A DNA stretch of 33,040 nucleotides from Propionibacteriaceae bacterium (GTDB lineage: Bacteria > Actinomycetota > Actinomycetes > Propionibacteriales > Propionibacteriaceae). The position numbers and the translations under genes were made by a program. The notes below the pieces were generated by a model that ran no database searches, had not been told where the DNA came from, and worked only from the letters and a program-made list of their open reading frames with translations. The stretch lies in the NCBI GenBank assembly GCA_030532575.1, contig JAUNKV010000002.1:1-33040 (forward strand), in the 5' to 3' direction. Below are positions 15,296 through 24,097 of the stretch, in pieces (positions within the stretch are counted from its first letter, which is position 1; each line of letters begins with the position of its first letter).

Positions 15296-16486
15296 ATGGA
15301 GACCCTGATCGAAACCCCCGCATTCGTCGTCGACGAGGAGCTGCTGCTCACCCGGGTGCGCTCCTTCCGGGAGGCGCTGGAGCGTGGCTGGCCGAACTCG
15401 ACGCTCACCTACTCGGTGAAGACCAACTCTCTGCCGTGGCTGGTGGCCTGGATGGGGCGCCACGAGGTGCCCGCGGAGATCGTCTCCGCCGAGGAGTGGG
15501 AGCTGGCGCTGCGCACCGGGCACCAGGCCCGCGACATCGTCGTCAACGGGCCGGTGAAGACACCCGAGCTGCTGGAGGCGGCCCTCGACGCCGGGGCGGT
15601 GGTGAACCTGGACTCGCGGCGGGAGTTGCGCTGGGTGGTCGAGCGGGCGGCCCGGGGGCAGCGCATCGACGGCGTGGGGCTGCGGGTCAACTGGGACGTG
15701 GACCGTGACGCCCCCGACCACACGGCGTCCGGGGCTGCGGGGCTCAGGTTCGGCTTCCACGTCGAGGGCGGGGACCTGGACTCGGCCATCGAGGAGCTGC
15801 GGGCCGCCGGGGTGCGGATCGCGGGCCTGCACCTGCACGTCACCTCGTTGACGCGGGCGCTGGACACCTACGTCTCCGCGGGACGCACGGCTGCCGGGAT
15901 CATCACCCGGTACGGCCTGGAGCTGGACTGGCTGGACATGGGAGGTGGGTTCTTCGGCGGGGACTCAGACCGCTTCCCCACCCCCGACGAGTACGTCACG
16001 GCCATCCGGGAGGCCGTCGGTGACGCGGTCGATCCGCAACGCACCCGCCTCATCCTGGAACCGGGAGCGGCGCTGGTGGCGGTGCCCTTCGACCTGCACA
16101 CCTCGGTGATCGACTCCAAGCCGGTGCAGGATCACCTCATCGTCGTCACCGACGGTTCCCGCACGAATCTGGACCCGTTCCTGCGCAAGCAGGCCTACGA
16201 GCACACCGTCGTCTCCGACGGTGAACCGTGCTCGAGACCGCAGGTGATCTCCGGGTTCACCTGCCTGGACAACGACCGCCTGATGACCCTGGAGCGCGCA
16301 CCCCGGCTGAGCGAGGGCGACCGGATCGTCTACCACAAGGTGGGCAGCTACACGATGACCTTCAACCCGCTGTTCATCCAGTACCTGCCGCGGGTCTATG
16401 CTCGCCTTCGCGACGGCTCCCTCACCGAGGTGCGCAGGCGGTGGGGCGTCGATGAGTACCTGGCCGGGAACACCTGGGACGCCTGA
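15296..16486 (+). CDS. LysA-like PLP-dependent amino acid decarboxylase (Orn/DAP/Arg group IV)
   Basis: A 396-residue fold-type III PLP enzyme. The cofactor lysine is K42 in YSVKTN. Further family sites are the barrel motif HLHVTS (the usual form is H.H.GS), the phosphate-binding DMGGGF, the EPGA motif, the catalytic cysteine region GFTCLDND in the C-terminal domain and a GSYTM motif near the end. It is shorter and divergent from diaminopimelate decarboxylase, and the HVTS and GFTCLDND changes fall at substrate-facing positions, so the substrate is probably not meso-DAP. It is followed 15 bases later by an ATP-grasp gene and diverges from the diaminouronic acid operon, which suggests a role in making or modifying an amino acid or amine joined to a glycan or secondary metabolite. 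The reaction is unproven. Confidence 0.82.
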   Translation: METLIETPAFVVDEELLLTRVRSFREALERGWPNSTLTYSVKTNSLPWLVAWMGRHEVPAEIVSAEEWELALRTGHQARDIVVNGPVKTPELLEAALDAGAVVNLDSRRELRWVVERAARGQRIDGVGLRVNWDVDRDAPDHTASGAAGLRFGFHVEGGDLDSAIEELRAAGVRIAGLHLHVTSLTRALDTYVSAGRTAAGIITRYGLELDWLDMGGGFFGGDSDRFPTPDEYVTAIREAVGDAVDPQRTRLILEPGAALVAVPFDLHTSVIDSKPVQDHLIVVTDGSRTNLDPFLRKQAYEHTVVSDGEPCSRPQVISGFTCLDNDRLMTLERAPRLSEGDRIVYHKVGSYTMTFNPLFIQYLPRVYARLRDGSLTEVRRRWGVDEYLAGNTWDA

Positions 16487-16501
16487 GAGGAAAGCCAAGT
16501 C

Positions 16502-17482
16502 ATGAACGTGTTGATCCTGACCGCGGGCAGCCGCGTGCAGACCGTCACCTATTTTCGGCGTGCCCTGGCGGGCCGGGGGCGGGTCATCACGACCGACGCC
16601 TCGGAGCTGGCCCCGGCCCTGTACGCAGCCGACGGGCACCATGTGGTGCCGCTCATCAGTGACCCTGACTACCTGCCGACGATCCTGCAGATCTGCCGTG
16701 ACGAGGAGATCGCGGTGGTGTTGTCACTGCTGGACCCGGAGCTCAGCCTGCTGGCGGCCCACGTCGAGGACTTCGAGGCCATCGGGGTGCAGGTGATGAT
16801 CTCCCCCGCCGAGGTGGTGGAGCGGGCCTTCGACAAGTGGCTGATGTTCCAGTGGCTCCAGGCCGAGGGATTGCCGACGCCGAGGTCGTGGATCACGCTG
16901 GAGGCCTGCCACGCCGACCTGGATGCCGGTGTGGCCGAGTTCCCACTGTTCGTGAAGTCGCGCACCGGGTCGGCCTCGGCCGGGATCGCCCGGATCGACG
17001 ACCGGGAGCAGCTGGATGCCGCCTTCGCAGCCACACCCGGGCTCATCATCCAGGAGTTCCTGCCGGGTGAACCGGTGGATGTGGACGTCTACGTGGACAT
17101 GATCTCCGGTGAGGTGGTCTCGATGTTCGCGAAGAAGAAGCTGCGGATGCGGGCCGGGACGGCAGACAAGTCGGTGTCCTTCAAGGACGAGTCGCTGTTC
17201 GCGCTGGTGGCGGACTTCGTGAAGCGTTGCGGCTTCCGCGGCACCGTCGATGTGGATCTGTTCTCCACCCCTGAGGGCTGGTCGATCCTGGAGGTCAACC
17301 CCCGCTTCGGCGGCGTCTACCCGCACGCCTACGAGTGCGGGGTGGACTTCCCGACGCTGCTGCTCAACAACGTCGCGGGACAGATCAACGAGCCGAACAT
17401 CGGGGCCTACGAGCCCGACTGGGCGATGCTCGGCTACGACGGCGTCATCATGCATCGCATCGACGGCCTGGCCGACCGTTGA
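16502..17482 (+). CDS. ATP-grasp ligase (carbamoyl-phosphate synthase-like)
   Basis: A 326-residue ATP-grasp protein. It has a Rossmann-like preATP domain (MNVLILTAGSRVQTVTYF), an ATP-binding lysine in PLFVKSRTGSASAGIA, the hinge segment IIQEFLPGEPVDVDVYVD and the metal-binding EVNPRFGG near residue 270. Enzymes of this type join a carboxylate, activated as acyl phosphate, to an amine. The preATP domain and length match the stand-alone CPSase-like proteins that occur in polysaccharide loci and in PylC-like systems. The gene follows the decarboxylase by 15 bases with GAGAGGA upstream, so the two form an operon. A plausible partnership is that the decarboxylase supplies an amine and this enzyme couples it to a carboxylate such as a uronic acid; this is inference. 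Confidence 0.85.
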   Translation: MNVLILTAGSRVQTVTYFRRALAGRGRVITTDASELAPALYAADGHHVVPLISDPDYLPTILQICRDEEIAVVLSLLDPELSLLAAHVEDFEAIGVQVMISPAEVVERAFDKWLMFQWLQAEGLPTPRSWITLEACHADLDAGVAEFPLFVKSRTGSASAGIARIDDREQLDAAFAATPGLIIQEFLPGEPVDVDVYVDMISGEVVSMFAKKKLRMRAGTADKSVSFKDESLFALVADFVKRCGFRGTVDVDLFSTPEGWSILEVNPRFGGVYPHAYECGVDFPTLLLNNVAGQINEPNIGAYEPDWAMLGYDGVIMHRIDGLADR

Positions 17483-17548
17483 CGCGGGGCCGGGGCGTCG
17501 GTTCATCACCACCGGGGACCACCCGGGCGCGATGTCCTCGTGGCGGGA

Positions 17549-17554
17549 TAGGCT
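17549..17554 (+). promoter_or_regulatory. -10 box for leaderless meaB transcript
   Basis: TAGGCT ends 7 bases before the ATG at 17562. No ribosome binding site is present, so a leaderless message is likely. Confidence 0.5.
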
Positions 17555-17561
17555 CTAGCCC

Positions 17562-18554
17562 ATGCGGAATCTGAGTGTGGCGGAGCTGGCGGAGAAGGTC
17601 GTCGACGGGTCGCGCGGGCACGTGGCCCGGGCCATCACGCTGGTCGAGTCCCTCAAGCCCGCGCACCGCGAGCAGGCCCACGAGTTGCTGCAGCTCATCG
17701 CCCCTCACACCGGGAAGGCCTTCCGCGTCGGCATCTCCGGGGTGCCGGGTGCCGGGAAGTCCACCTTCATCAACGCGATGGGCAGCAAACTCATCGACGA
17801 ACACGGCCACCAGGTGGCGGTGCTCGCCGTCGACCCCTCCTCCAGCCGAACCGGTGGCTCCATCCTCGGCGACCGCACCCGTATGGGGGAGCTCGCGAAC
17901 CGCGACGCCGCCTTCGTGCGCCCCTCGCCCTCCGCCGGGCACCTCGGCGGGGTGGCCCGCGCCACCCGCGAGTCGATGCTGGTGCTGGAGGCCGCCGGAT
18001 ACGACGTCGTGCTGGTGGAGACCGTCGGCGTGGGGCAGTCCGAGGTGGCGGTGGCCGGGATGGTCGACACCTTCCTGTTCCTCCACGTCGCCCGCACCGG
18101 GGATCAGCTGCAGGGCATCAAGCGCGGCATCCTGGAGCTGGCCGATGTCATCACCATCACCAAGGCCGACGGCGACAACGAGCAGGCCGCCCGGGTCTCG
18201 GCCCGCGAGCTCAGCATCGCGATGAAGCTCATCTCCAGCGACGATTCCAAGCGCCGCGCCCCCGTGCTGACCTGCTCCTCCCACACCGGGGCCGGGCTCG
18301 ACGAGCTGTGGGCGGCGGTCGAGAAGCATCGCAGCGACCTGGAGGCCGCAGGCGACCTCACCGCACGACGCCAGGAGCAACAGCGCGCCTGGCTGTGGAA
18401 CATGGTGGAGCAGGAGGTGGTCCAACGGCTGCGCACCTCACCCGAGGTCCGTGCCGTCGCCGAGCGGGTCGAGGCCGACATCGACGCCGAACGTCTCAGC
18501 GCGGTCGAGGGCGCGACCGCGATTCTGGAGGCCTACGCGACGACGTTTCGGTGA
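17562..18554 (+). CDS. meaB: Methylmalonyl-CoA mutase-associated GTPase MeaB (ArgK family)
   Basis: A 330-residue G3E-type P-loop GTPase. Walker A is GVPGAGKSTF (around residue 63), the switch region is AVDPSSSRTGGSILGDRTRM, the next metal-contacting part is VETVGVGQSEV and the base-specificity motif is TKADGDN. These are the hallmarks of MeaB, which loads and protects the adenosylcobalamin cofactor of methylmalonyl-CoA mutase, the enzyme that links succinyl-CoA and propionyl-CoA metabolism. A C-terminal dimerisation arm of ~60 residues is present. The mutase genes often lie next to meaB but are not in this window. A -10 box directly before the ATG indicates a separate transcription unit. Confidence 0.94.
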   Translation: MRNLSVAELAEKVVDGSRGHVARAITLVESLKPAHREQAHELLQLIAPHTGKAFRVGISGVPGAGKSTFINAMGSKLIDEHGHQVAVLAVDPSSSRTGGSILGDRTRMGELANRDAAFVRPSPSAGHLGGVARATRESMLVLEAAGYDVVLVETVGVGQSEVAVAGMVDTFLFLHVARTGDQLQGIKRGILELADVITITKADGDNEQAARVSARELSIAMKLISSDDSKRRAPVLTCSSHTGAGLDELWAAVEKHRSDLEAAGDLTARRQEQQRAWLWNMVEQEVVQRLRTSPEVRAVAERVEADIDAERLSAVEGATAILEAYATTFR

Positions 18555-18618
18555 GTGCCCCGTCCCCCCATTTGCTCTCGTCCCCCGATGGGCTGGACGA
18601 TGTTGCATGACTGATCTG

Positions 18619-18624
18619 TAAGCT
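18619..18624 (+). promoter_or_regulatory. -10 box for the fhaA operon
   Basis: TAAGCT lies 22 bases before the ATG at 18647, leaving room for the ribosome binding site GGAAGGAAGG. A -35-like TGGACG occurs 19 bases upstream (18594-18599). This would drive the fhaA-pknB operon. Confidence 0.4.
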
Positions 18625-18646
18625 GGCGATGTCGGAAGGAAGGTGT

Positions 18647-19363
18647 ATGGGAGTTTTCGACCGTGCCGAGAAGAAGATCGGTGCTGCCGTGGACAAGGTC
18701 TTCGCCCGTGCCTTCAAGGGCGACGTGCTGCCCATCGAGATCGCTGCTGGCATCCAGCGGGAACTCGACGCGGAGGCCAAGCTGCTCAGCCGGGACCGCC
18801 GTCTGGTGCCCAATTCCTTCACCGTCGCCCTGTCCCCCCACGACTACAACCGGCTCTTCCCGTACTCGAAGACCCTCAACGCGGAGATCACCCCGACCAT
18901 CCGCGAACATGCCGTGGAGCGCTCCTACGTGTTCAACGGACCCATCCAGATCCTCTACGTGCTGGATCAGGGGCTGACCACAGGGCAGTTCAAGATTTCC
19001 AGCCGCGCCGTGGCCGCCGACCCGGCCACCGCCGCCGCTCCCCCGCTCCGTCGTGGTCACGGCACGGCCCCGCTCGTGCTGGAGGTCGCAGGGGTGCGTC
19101 ACCCGCTGACCCCACCGGGTCTGGTGATCGGGCGTGGCTCCGACGCGGATCTGCGCATCAACGACCCCGGGGTCTCCCGCCGCCACGCGATGGTCTCGGT
19201 GACGGGCACGCCCGGCAACCTCACCATCACCATCGAGGATCTGGGTTCCACCAACGGGGTCACCGTCGACGGTGTGCGCGTGACCCGTACCCACCTCGGG
19301 CAGGGTTCCCGCATCGAGATCGGCAACACGAGGATGCTGGTGCATTCGCCGATGGAGAACTGA
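18647..19363 (+). CDS. fhaA: FHA-domain protein FhaA (DUF3662 + FHA)
   Basis: A 238-residue cytoplasmic protein with two domains. Residues 1-~115 form the DUF3662 domain (MGVFDRAEKKIGAAVDKVFA, then RRLVPNSFTVALSPHDYNRL and TGQFKISSRAV). Residues ~145-235 form an FHA domain with the phosphothreonine-binding signature GRGSDAD, then SRRHA and LGSTNGV. The start is ATG 18647, because GGAAGGAAGG ends 4 bases before it; an in-frame ATG at 18629 lies before that site. The linker is short, so it is smaller than the mycobacterial protein. It reads phosphothreonines made by PknB and is thought to tune late peptidoglycan steps. First gene of the growth-control operon. Confidence 0.93.
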   Translation: MGVFDRAEKKIGAAVDKVFARAFKGDVLPIEIAAGIQRELDAEAKLLSRDRRLVPNSFTVALSPHDYNRLFPYSKTLNAEITPTIREHAVERSYVFNGPIQILYVLDQGLTTGQFKISSRAVAADPATAAAPPLRRGHGTAPLVLEVAGVRHPLTPPGLVIGRGSDADLRINDPGVSRRHAMVSVTGTPGNLTITIEDLGSTNGVTVDGVRVTRTHLGQGSRIEIGNTRMLVHSPMEN

Positions 19364-19366
19364 TCC

Positions 19367-19828
19367 ATGTCGGACCTCATCGCAGCGGCGATCAAGATCG
19401 TCTTCCTGGCCCTGTTGTGGGTGTTCATCGGCATCATCGCCGATGTGGTGCGCAAGGACCTGTTCGGCCGCAAGGTCAAGGTCACCGACCTGCCACCGTC
19501 GGAGCCCGCCCCCCATCGTCGGGGCGGCACCGGGCGCGTCCCCACCCGCTTCGCGATCACCCAGGGCGCCCAGCAGGGTCTGTCCGTGCCGGTCAGCTCC
19601 ACCATCAACCTGGGCCGCACCGCTGACTCCACCGTCCTCCTCGATGACGACTACGCCTCCTCCCGGCACGCGCAGCTCAACCAACGCGACGCCGAGACCT
19701 GGATCGTGACCGACCTCGGTTCCACCAACGGCACCTACCTCAACGGCAAACGTCTGACCGAACCGACCCCCATGACGGTCGACGACATCCTGCGCATCGG
19801 CCGCACCATGATGAGGCTGGAGGTGTGA
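19367..19828 (+). CDS. fhaB: Membrane-anchored FHA-domain protein FhaB (FipA)
   Basis: A 153-residue protein with one N-terminal membrane helix (IKIVFLALLWVFIGIIADVV) and a C-terminal FHA domain carrying LGRTADS, SSRHAQL and LGSTNGTYLNG, which binds phosphothreonine. Length and layout match mycobacterial FhaB/FipA, which links PknB phosphorylation to division and wall synthesis. It begins 3 bases after fhaA and its stop lies 1 base before pstP, so translation is coupled along the operon. Confidence 0.94.
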   Translation: MSDLIAAAIKIVFLALLWVFIGIIADVVRKDLFGRKVKVTDLPPSEPAPHRRGGTGRVPTRFAITQGAQQGLSVPVSSTINLGRTADSTVLLDDDYASSRHAQLNQRDAETWIVTDLGSTNGTYLNGKRLTEPTPMTVDDILRIGRTMMRLEV

Positions 19829-19829
19829 T

Positions 19830-21212
19830 GTGACCTTCTCCCTCGACTTCCGCATCCACTCCGAGGTGGGCCGCATCCGCCAGAACAACCAGGACGCCGC
19901 CTACGCCAGCCCCCACATGCTGCTGGTCGCCGACGGCATGGGAGGGGCCGCCGCCGGGGACCTGGCCTCCGCCGTCGCAGCCACCGAGGCCAGCCACAGT
20001 GACCGCCGCCTGAATGATGAGCACCTGCTGGAACACATGGCCGGGATCATGCAGCGGGCCAACGACAAGTTGGCGGACCTGATCCGCTGCGACCTCGACC
20101 TCGACGGCATGGGAACCACCTTCTGCGGGGCCGCGTTCTCCGGGACGCTGCTGGGCATCGCCCACATCGGCGACTCGCGCGGCTACCTGCTGCGCGACGG
20201 TGAGTTGCAGCAGCTCACCCACGACCACTCCTGGGTGCAGTCCCTGATCGATGAGGGCCGCCTCACGCCGGAGCAGGCCGCGTCACATCCGCACCGTTCC
20301 CTGATCCTGAAGGTCCTCAACGGGGCTGACGAGACCGAGCCGGACTTCTTCGAGCTGGATGTGGTCGAGGGCGATGTGCTGCTGTTCTGCTCCGATGGTC
20401 TGTCCGGGATGGTCTCCGATGAGGAGCTGAAGACGCTGTTGGGGCTCGCGGACCTGGACGAGGCCGTCACCCGGTTGGCGGCCCTGGCCAACGCCCACGG
20501 CGGCTACGACAACATCTCGCTGGTGCTGGCACGCATCGTGTCGCAGCGCGACGACCTGGACTCCCGGGGCGGGGTGCTGGCCGGGTCCGCCCTGGAGCGG
20601 GAGATCCCGAGGGTGGTGCCCGACGACGGCCCCGGCTACCCGGAACCACCCGTGCCCCAGGAGGCCGAGGAGGTCGAGCACGGCACCGCCGAGCAGGCCC
20701 GCTACGCCCCCCGTGACACCAAACGCCGCTGGGTGACGGTGCTGGCCGCGTTGTTCGCGGTGCTGCTGCTGCTCGGGGGCACGTTCTGGGCGGTGCGGGC
20801 CTACAGCGCGTCGCGCTACTTCGTCGCGGCCTCCGACGGGCAGGTCGCGATCTACAACGGGCTGCCCGGTACCCTGCTCGGGTATCCGCTGCACGAGTTG
20901 GTGGAGCGGCGGGAGACGAAGGTGGCGGACCTGCCGGTGCACTTCCAGCAGCAGGTGGCCCAGATCATCACCTCAGCGGACCTGAGCGCCGCCGAGGAGA
21001 CCGCCGCCATCCTGGAGGGCCACGCGAAGCGCTGCCTGGCGGTGCGGGAGCAGCGCGCGAAGAATCCCACCCCGCAGCCGAGTGCCTCCGAGTCGACGGA
21101 CCCGCTGCCGCTGGCCCCCGATGCCTCCCTGCCTCCACAGCCCACCACCACGCCGAGCCTGCTGGTCGTCACCTCCCCGACGCCGGACCAGGACGACCCC
21201 GAGGCCTGCTGA
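19830..21212 (+). CDS. pstP: PP2C-family Ser/Thr phosphatase PstP
   Basis: A 460-residue membrane-anchored phosphatase that removes phosphate from PknB and its substrates. The PPM catalytic domain fills residues 1-~235, with metal-binding motifs DFRIHSEVG..R..NQD, ADGMGG, GTTFCG, IGDSRGYL, FCSDGLSGMV and YDNISLVL. A proline-rich juxtamembrane stretch follows, then one membrane helix (WVTVLAALFAVLLLLGGTFWA, about residue 300) and a ~140-residue extracytoplasmic part ending in a Ser/Pro/Thr tail. The start is GTG 19830, 1 base after the fhaB stop; the preceding ATG runs straight into a stop. The final TGA overlaps the rodA start by one base. Confidence 0.95.
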   Translation: MTFSLDFRIHSEVGRIRQNNQDAAYASPHMLLVADGMGGAAAGDLASAVAATEASHSDRRLNDEHLLEHMAGIMQRANDKLADLIRCDLDLDGMGTTFCGAAFSGTLLGIAHIGDSRGYLLRDGELQQLTHDHSWVQSLIDEGRLTPEQAASHPHRSLILKVLNGADETEPDFFELDVVEGDVLLFCSDGLSGMVSDEELKTLLGLADLDEAVTRLAALANAHGGYDNISLVLARIVSQRDDLDSRGGVLAGSALEREIPRVVPDDGPGYPEPPVPQEAEEVEHGTAEQARYAPRDTKRRWVTVLAALFAVLLLLGGTFWAVRAYSASRYFVAASDGQVAIYNGLPGTLLGYPLHELVERRETKVADLPVHFQQQVAQIITSADLSAAEETAAILEGHAKRCLAVREQRAKNPTPQPSASESTDPLPLAPDASLPPQPTTTPSLLVVTSPTPDQDDPEAC

Positions 21213-22606
21213 TGTCGGTCACCCAGCAGCCCTCGGCCACGGGCGAGTACATCGTTTTCAGGCGTCGTCGCGGCGTCGAGCTGATGCTGCTGCTGATCTC
21301 GTGCAGCTTCGGGATCGGCGGCTGGATCATCAGCCACCTCAACCTGCACGGCGCACTGCCCCCGGACCTGGTTCCAGGTGTGGTGATCTGGTACTCGATG
21401 GCGCTGGTCGCGCACCTGGTGGTGCGGTGGAAGGCCCCGTACGCGGACCCGGTGATCCTGCCCGCAGTGATGCTGCTCAATGGTCTGGGGCTGGCGATGA
21501 TCGCCCGGCTGGACCAGGCCACCAACCCCATCGGGCAGGATGCGGCGAGGCAGCTGATCTGGACCGGGCTGGGGATGCTGCTGTTCGTCGCGGTGCTGGT
21601 GTTCCTGCGCGACCACCGTCGGCTGCAACGCTTCCCCTACCTGATGTTCCTGGGGGCCTTGGTGATGTTGCTGCTGCCGCTGCTGCCGGTGATCGGGCGT
21701 GCGACGGGCGGGGCGCGCATCTGGATCAGGGTCGCAGGGTTCAGCTTCCAGCCCGCCGAGGTGGCCAAGATCATGCTGGCCATCGGCTTCGCCGCCTACT
21801 TCTACGAGAAGAAGGACGTGCTGGCGCTGGCCGGGAAACGTTTCCTCGGCATCGACTTCCCGCGTGCCAGGGATCTCGGACCCATCGCGGTGATGTGGCT
21901 GATGGCGCTGGGCATCATGGTCTTCCAGAACGACCTGGGCACCGCGATGCTGTTCTTCGGCATGTTCACGGTGATGATCTACATCGCCACGCAGCGCCCC
22001 GCCTGGCCGATCCTGGCGGGGTTGGCCTTCCTCGTCGCCGGGGTGTTGGCGGCGCGGTTCACCCATCACGTGCCGCGTCGGATCAATGCGTGGCTGGATC
22101 CCTTCAGCAACTACGACGCGAACTACCAGGTGATCTCCGCCCAGTTCGGGTTCGCCTGGGGTGGCCTGTTCGGGCGCGGCTGGGGGCAGGGACGGCCTGC
22201 GCTGACGCCGTTGCCGAAGGACGACTTCATCGCCGCGAGCCTGGGCGAGGAGATGGGCCTGGTGGGGCTGATGGCAATCGTGCTGGTCTACGGGTTCATC
22301 GTCTCCCGTGGCCTGAAGACCGCGCTGATCTGCCCCGACGGTTACGGCAAGCTGCTGGCCGGGGGGTTGTCGTTCACCTTCGCGCTGCAGGTCTTCGCGA
22401 TCATCGGGGGCATCACCCGGTTGCTGCCGTTGACGGGTCTCACCACCCCGTTCATGTCCAGGGGCGGATCGTCGATGATCGCGAACTGGATGATCGTCGG
22501 GGTGTTGATCGTGATCTCGCACCGGGCGCGGATGCCGCAGCGTGCCACCGCCACCCCGCACGAGTTGTTGACCCCCGGTGATGCGACGGCGGTGGTGGCA
22601 CGATGA
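21212..22606 (+). CDS. rodA: RodA/FtsW-family SEDS peptidoglycan polymerase
   Basis: A 464-residue polytopic protein with about ten membrane segments. SEDS hallmarks are present: GGARIWIRVAGFSFQPAEVAKI, the essential Asp in VFQNDLGTAML, the extracellular loop with YQVISAQFGFAWGGLFGRGWGQG, DFIAASLGEEMGLVG and the closing TTPFMSRGGSSM. It polymerises lipid II glycan chains outside the membrane together with the class B PBP encoded next. It starts on the last base of the pstP stop and its own end overlaps pbpA by 4 bases. The position in the PknB cluster argues for the elongation-type enzyme, as in other actinobacteria. Confidence 0.94.
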   Translation: MSVTQQPSATGEYIVFRRRRGVELMLLLISCSFGIGGWIISHLNLHGALPPDLVPGVVIWYSMALVAHLVVRWKAPYADPVILPAVMLLNGLGLAMIARLDQATNPIGQDAARQLIWTGLGMLLFVAVLVFLRDHRRLQRFPYLMFLGALVMLLLPLLPVIGRATGGARIWIRVAGFSFQPAEVAKIMLAIGFAAYFYEKKDVLALAGKRFLGIDFPRARDLGPIAVMWLMALGIMVFQNDLGTAMLFFGMFTVMIYIATQRPAWPILAGLAFLVAGVLAARFTHHVPRRINAWLDPFSNYDANYQVISAQFGFAWGGLFGRGWGQGRPALTPLPKDDFIAASLGEEMGLVGLMAIVLVYGFIVSRGLKTALICPDGYGKLLAGGLSFTFALQVFAIIGGITRLLPLTGLTTPFMSRGGSSMIANWMIVGVLIVISHRARMPQRATATPHELLTPGDATAVVAR

Positions 22607-24030
22607 ACGCCCCCTTGCGCAAGGTCAGCCTGTTCATCGGGTTGCTGATCACGGCCCTGCTGGTCAACATCACCTGGATCAGTGTCGGACCACCCGCGCA
22701 GCTCAACGCGGACTCCCGCAACAAGCGGGTCCGTGACGCCGAGTTCGCCACCAGCCGCGGTGCGATCCTCGTCGGCAACGAGCCCATCGCGGTGAGCGTG
22801 CCGTCGGAGGGCAAGTATCCGTGGGAGCGGACCTTCCCCGACGGCCCCACCTGGTCCTCGGTGACCGGCTGGTACTCCTACACCTACGGCCGTCAGGAGT
22901 TGGAGCGCACCTGGAATGAGGAGCTGTCCGGCACCGATTCCTCGCAGGCGGTGGCGCGGATCGTCGATCTGCTGACGGGACGCAAACCCGTCGGGGCCAC
23001 GCTCGGCACCACCCTCAACCCTGCGGCGCAGAAGGCCGCCGTGCAGGCACTGGGTGGCAAGCAGGGAGCGGCGGTGGCCATCGACTACACCAGCGGGGAA
23101 ATCCTGGCGCTGGTCTCCACCCCCACCTACGACCCGAACCTGTTGACGAACCTGGACTACGGCACCGAGTCGGCGAACTGGGATGCGCTGCTCAACTCTC
23201 CCGACGAGCCGCTGAAGAACCGGGTGGTGCGGGAGGTCTACCCGCCGGGCTCCACCTTCAAGCTGGTCACGGCCGCTGCCGCGTTGGAGGCGGGGCACCA
23301 GCCCTCGACGCTGGTGGAGGCCCCGGCCAGCTACCGGCTGCCCGGTTCCACCCATTCGATGGGGAATTCCACCAACTGCGGCGGCACCGAGATCACCCTG
23401 GCGGCGGCCCTGGCCACCTCCTGCAACACCGCCTTCGGCAAGCTGGGCGTGGAGCTGGGGGATGAGAAGCTGCGCAGCATGGCTGAGCGGTTCGGTTTCA
23501 ATTCCGATCCGCGGATCGATCTGCCGTCGGTGAACTCGCGGTTCCCCAAGGAGCTCGACGACGCGCAGCTGGCCCTGTCTGCGATCGGGCAGTACGACGT
23601 CGCCGCGACTCCGCTGCAGATGGCGATGGTGACCGCCGCCATCGCCAATGACGGGAAGCTGATGCGGCCGCACCTGGTCCGCACGGTCTCGGGCAGCGAT
23701 CTGCGCGTGATCCAGACCGTCACCCCGCAGCAGATGGCCGAACCGCTCAGCTCCAACAACTCCGCGCTGCTGAGGCAGATGATGGAGGGCGTGGTCAGCG
23801 AAGGCACCGGCAAACCCGCCGCCATCAAGGGGCTGACCATCGGGGGGAAGACCGGGACTGCCCAGTCGGACCCGGATCGTCCGCCCTATGCCTGGTTCGT
23901 CGGGTATGCCGTCGAGCCGCACGTCGCCGTCGCGGTCTTCGTCTCCGAGTCCGGGCTGGAGCGCGACGACATTTCCGGCGGCCGGGTGGCCGCCCCCATC
24001 TTCAGGAAGATCGTGGAGGCGCTTCAATGA
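22603..24030 (+). CDS. pbpA: Class B penicillin-binding protein PbpA
   Basis: A 475-residue transpeptidase with a single N-terminal anchor (VSLFIGLLITALLVNITWI). The catalytic motifs are SxxK in PPGSTFKLVTA (about residue 220), SxN in ATSCNTAFG and KTG in IGGKTGTAQSD. Before them is a small dimerisation-like domain (FATSRGAILVGN, TGWYSYTYGRQELE). Length and layout match mycobacterial PbpA, which crosslinks peptidoglycan and pairs with RodA. The ATG overlaps the rodA stop by 4 bases. About 70 bases separate it from pknB, with no second kinase gene between, unlike mycobacteria where pknA lies there. Confidence 0.95.
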   Translation: MNAPLRKVSLFIGLLITALLVNITWISVGPPAQLNADSRNKRVRDAEFATSRGAILVGNEPIAVSVPSEGKYPWERTFPDGPTWSSVTGWYSYTYGRQELERTWNEELSGTDSSQAVARIVDLLTGRKPVGATLGTTLNPAAQKAAVQALGGKQGAAVAIDYTSGEILALVSTPTYDPNLLTNLDYGTESANWDALLNSPDEPLKNRVVREVYPPGSTFKLVTAAAALEAGHQPSTLVEAPASYRLPGSTHSMGNSTNCGGTEITLAAALATSCNTAFGKLGVELGDEKLRSMAERFGFNSDPRIDLPSVNSRFPKELDDAQLALSAIGQYDVAATPLQMAMVTAAIANDGKLMRPHLVRTVSGSDLRVIQTVTPQQMAEPLSSNNSALLRQMMEGVVSEGTGKPAAIKGLTIGGKTGTAQSDPDRPPYAWFVGYAVEPHVAVAVFVSESGLERDDISGGRVAAPIFRKIVEALQ

Positions 24031-24097
24031 TGACGATGGGCAATTCCTGCTGCAATGCTTCACAATGGTTCCCGATCAACACGAAAGGACCGACGCG

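Noticed and set aside
18533-19888. 451-aa minus-strand frame opposite fhaA and fhaB
   Set aside because: Shadow of the two FHA genes; no recognisable domains and no sensible start.
20852-24063. Very long minus-strand frames opposite rodA and pbpA (569 and 573 codons)
   Set aside because: Composition typical of antisense GC-rich frames; the plus strand encodes well-conserved enzymes with all motifs.
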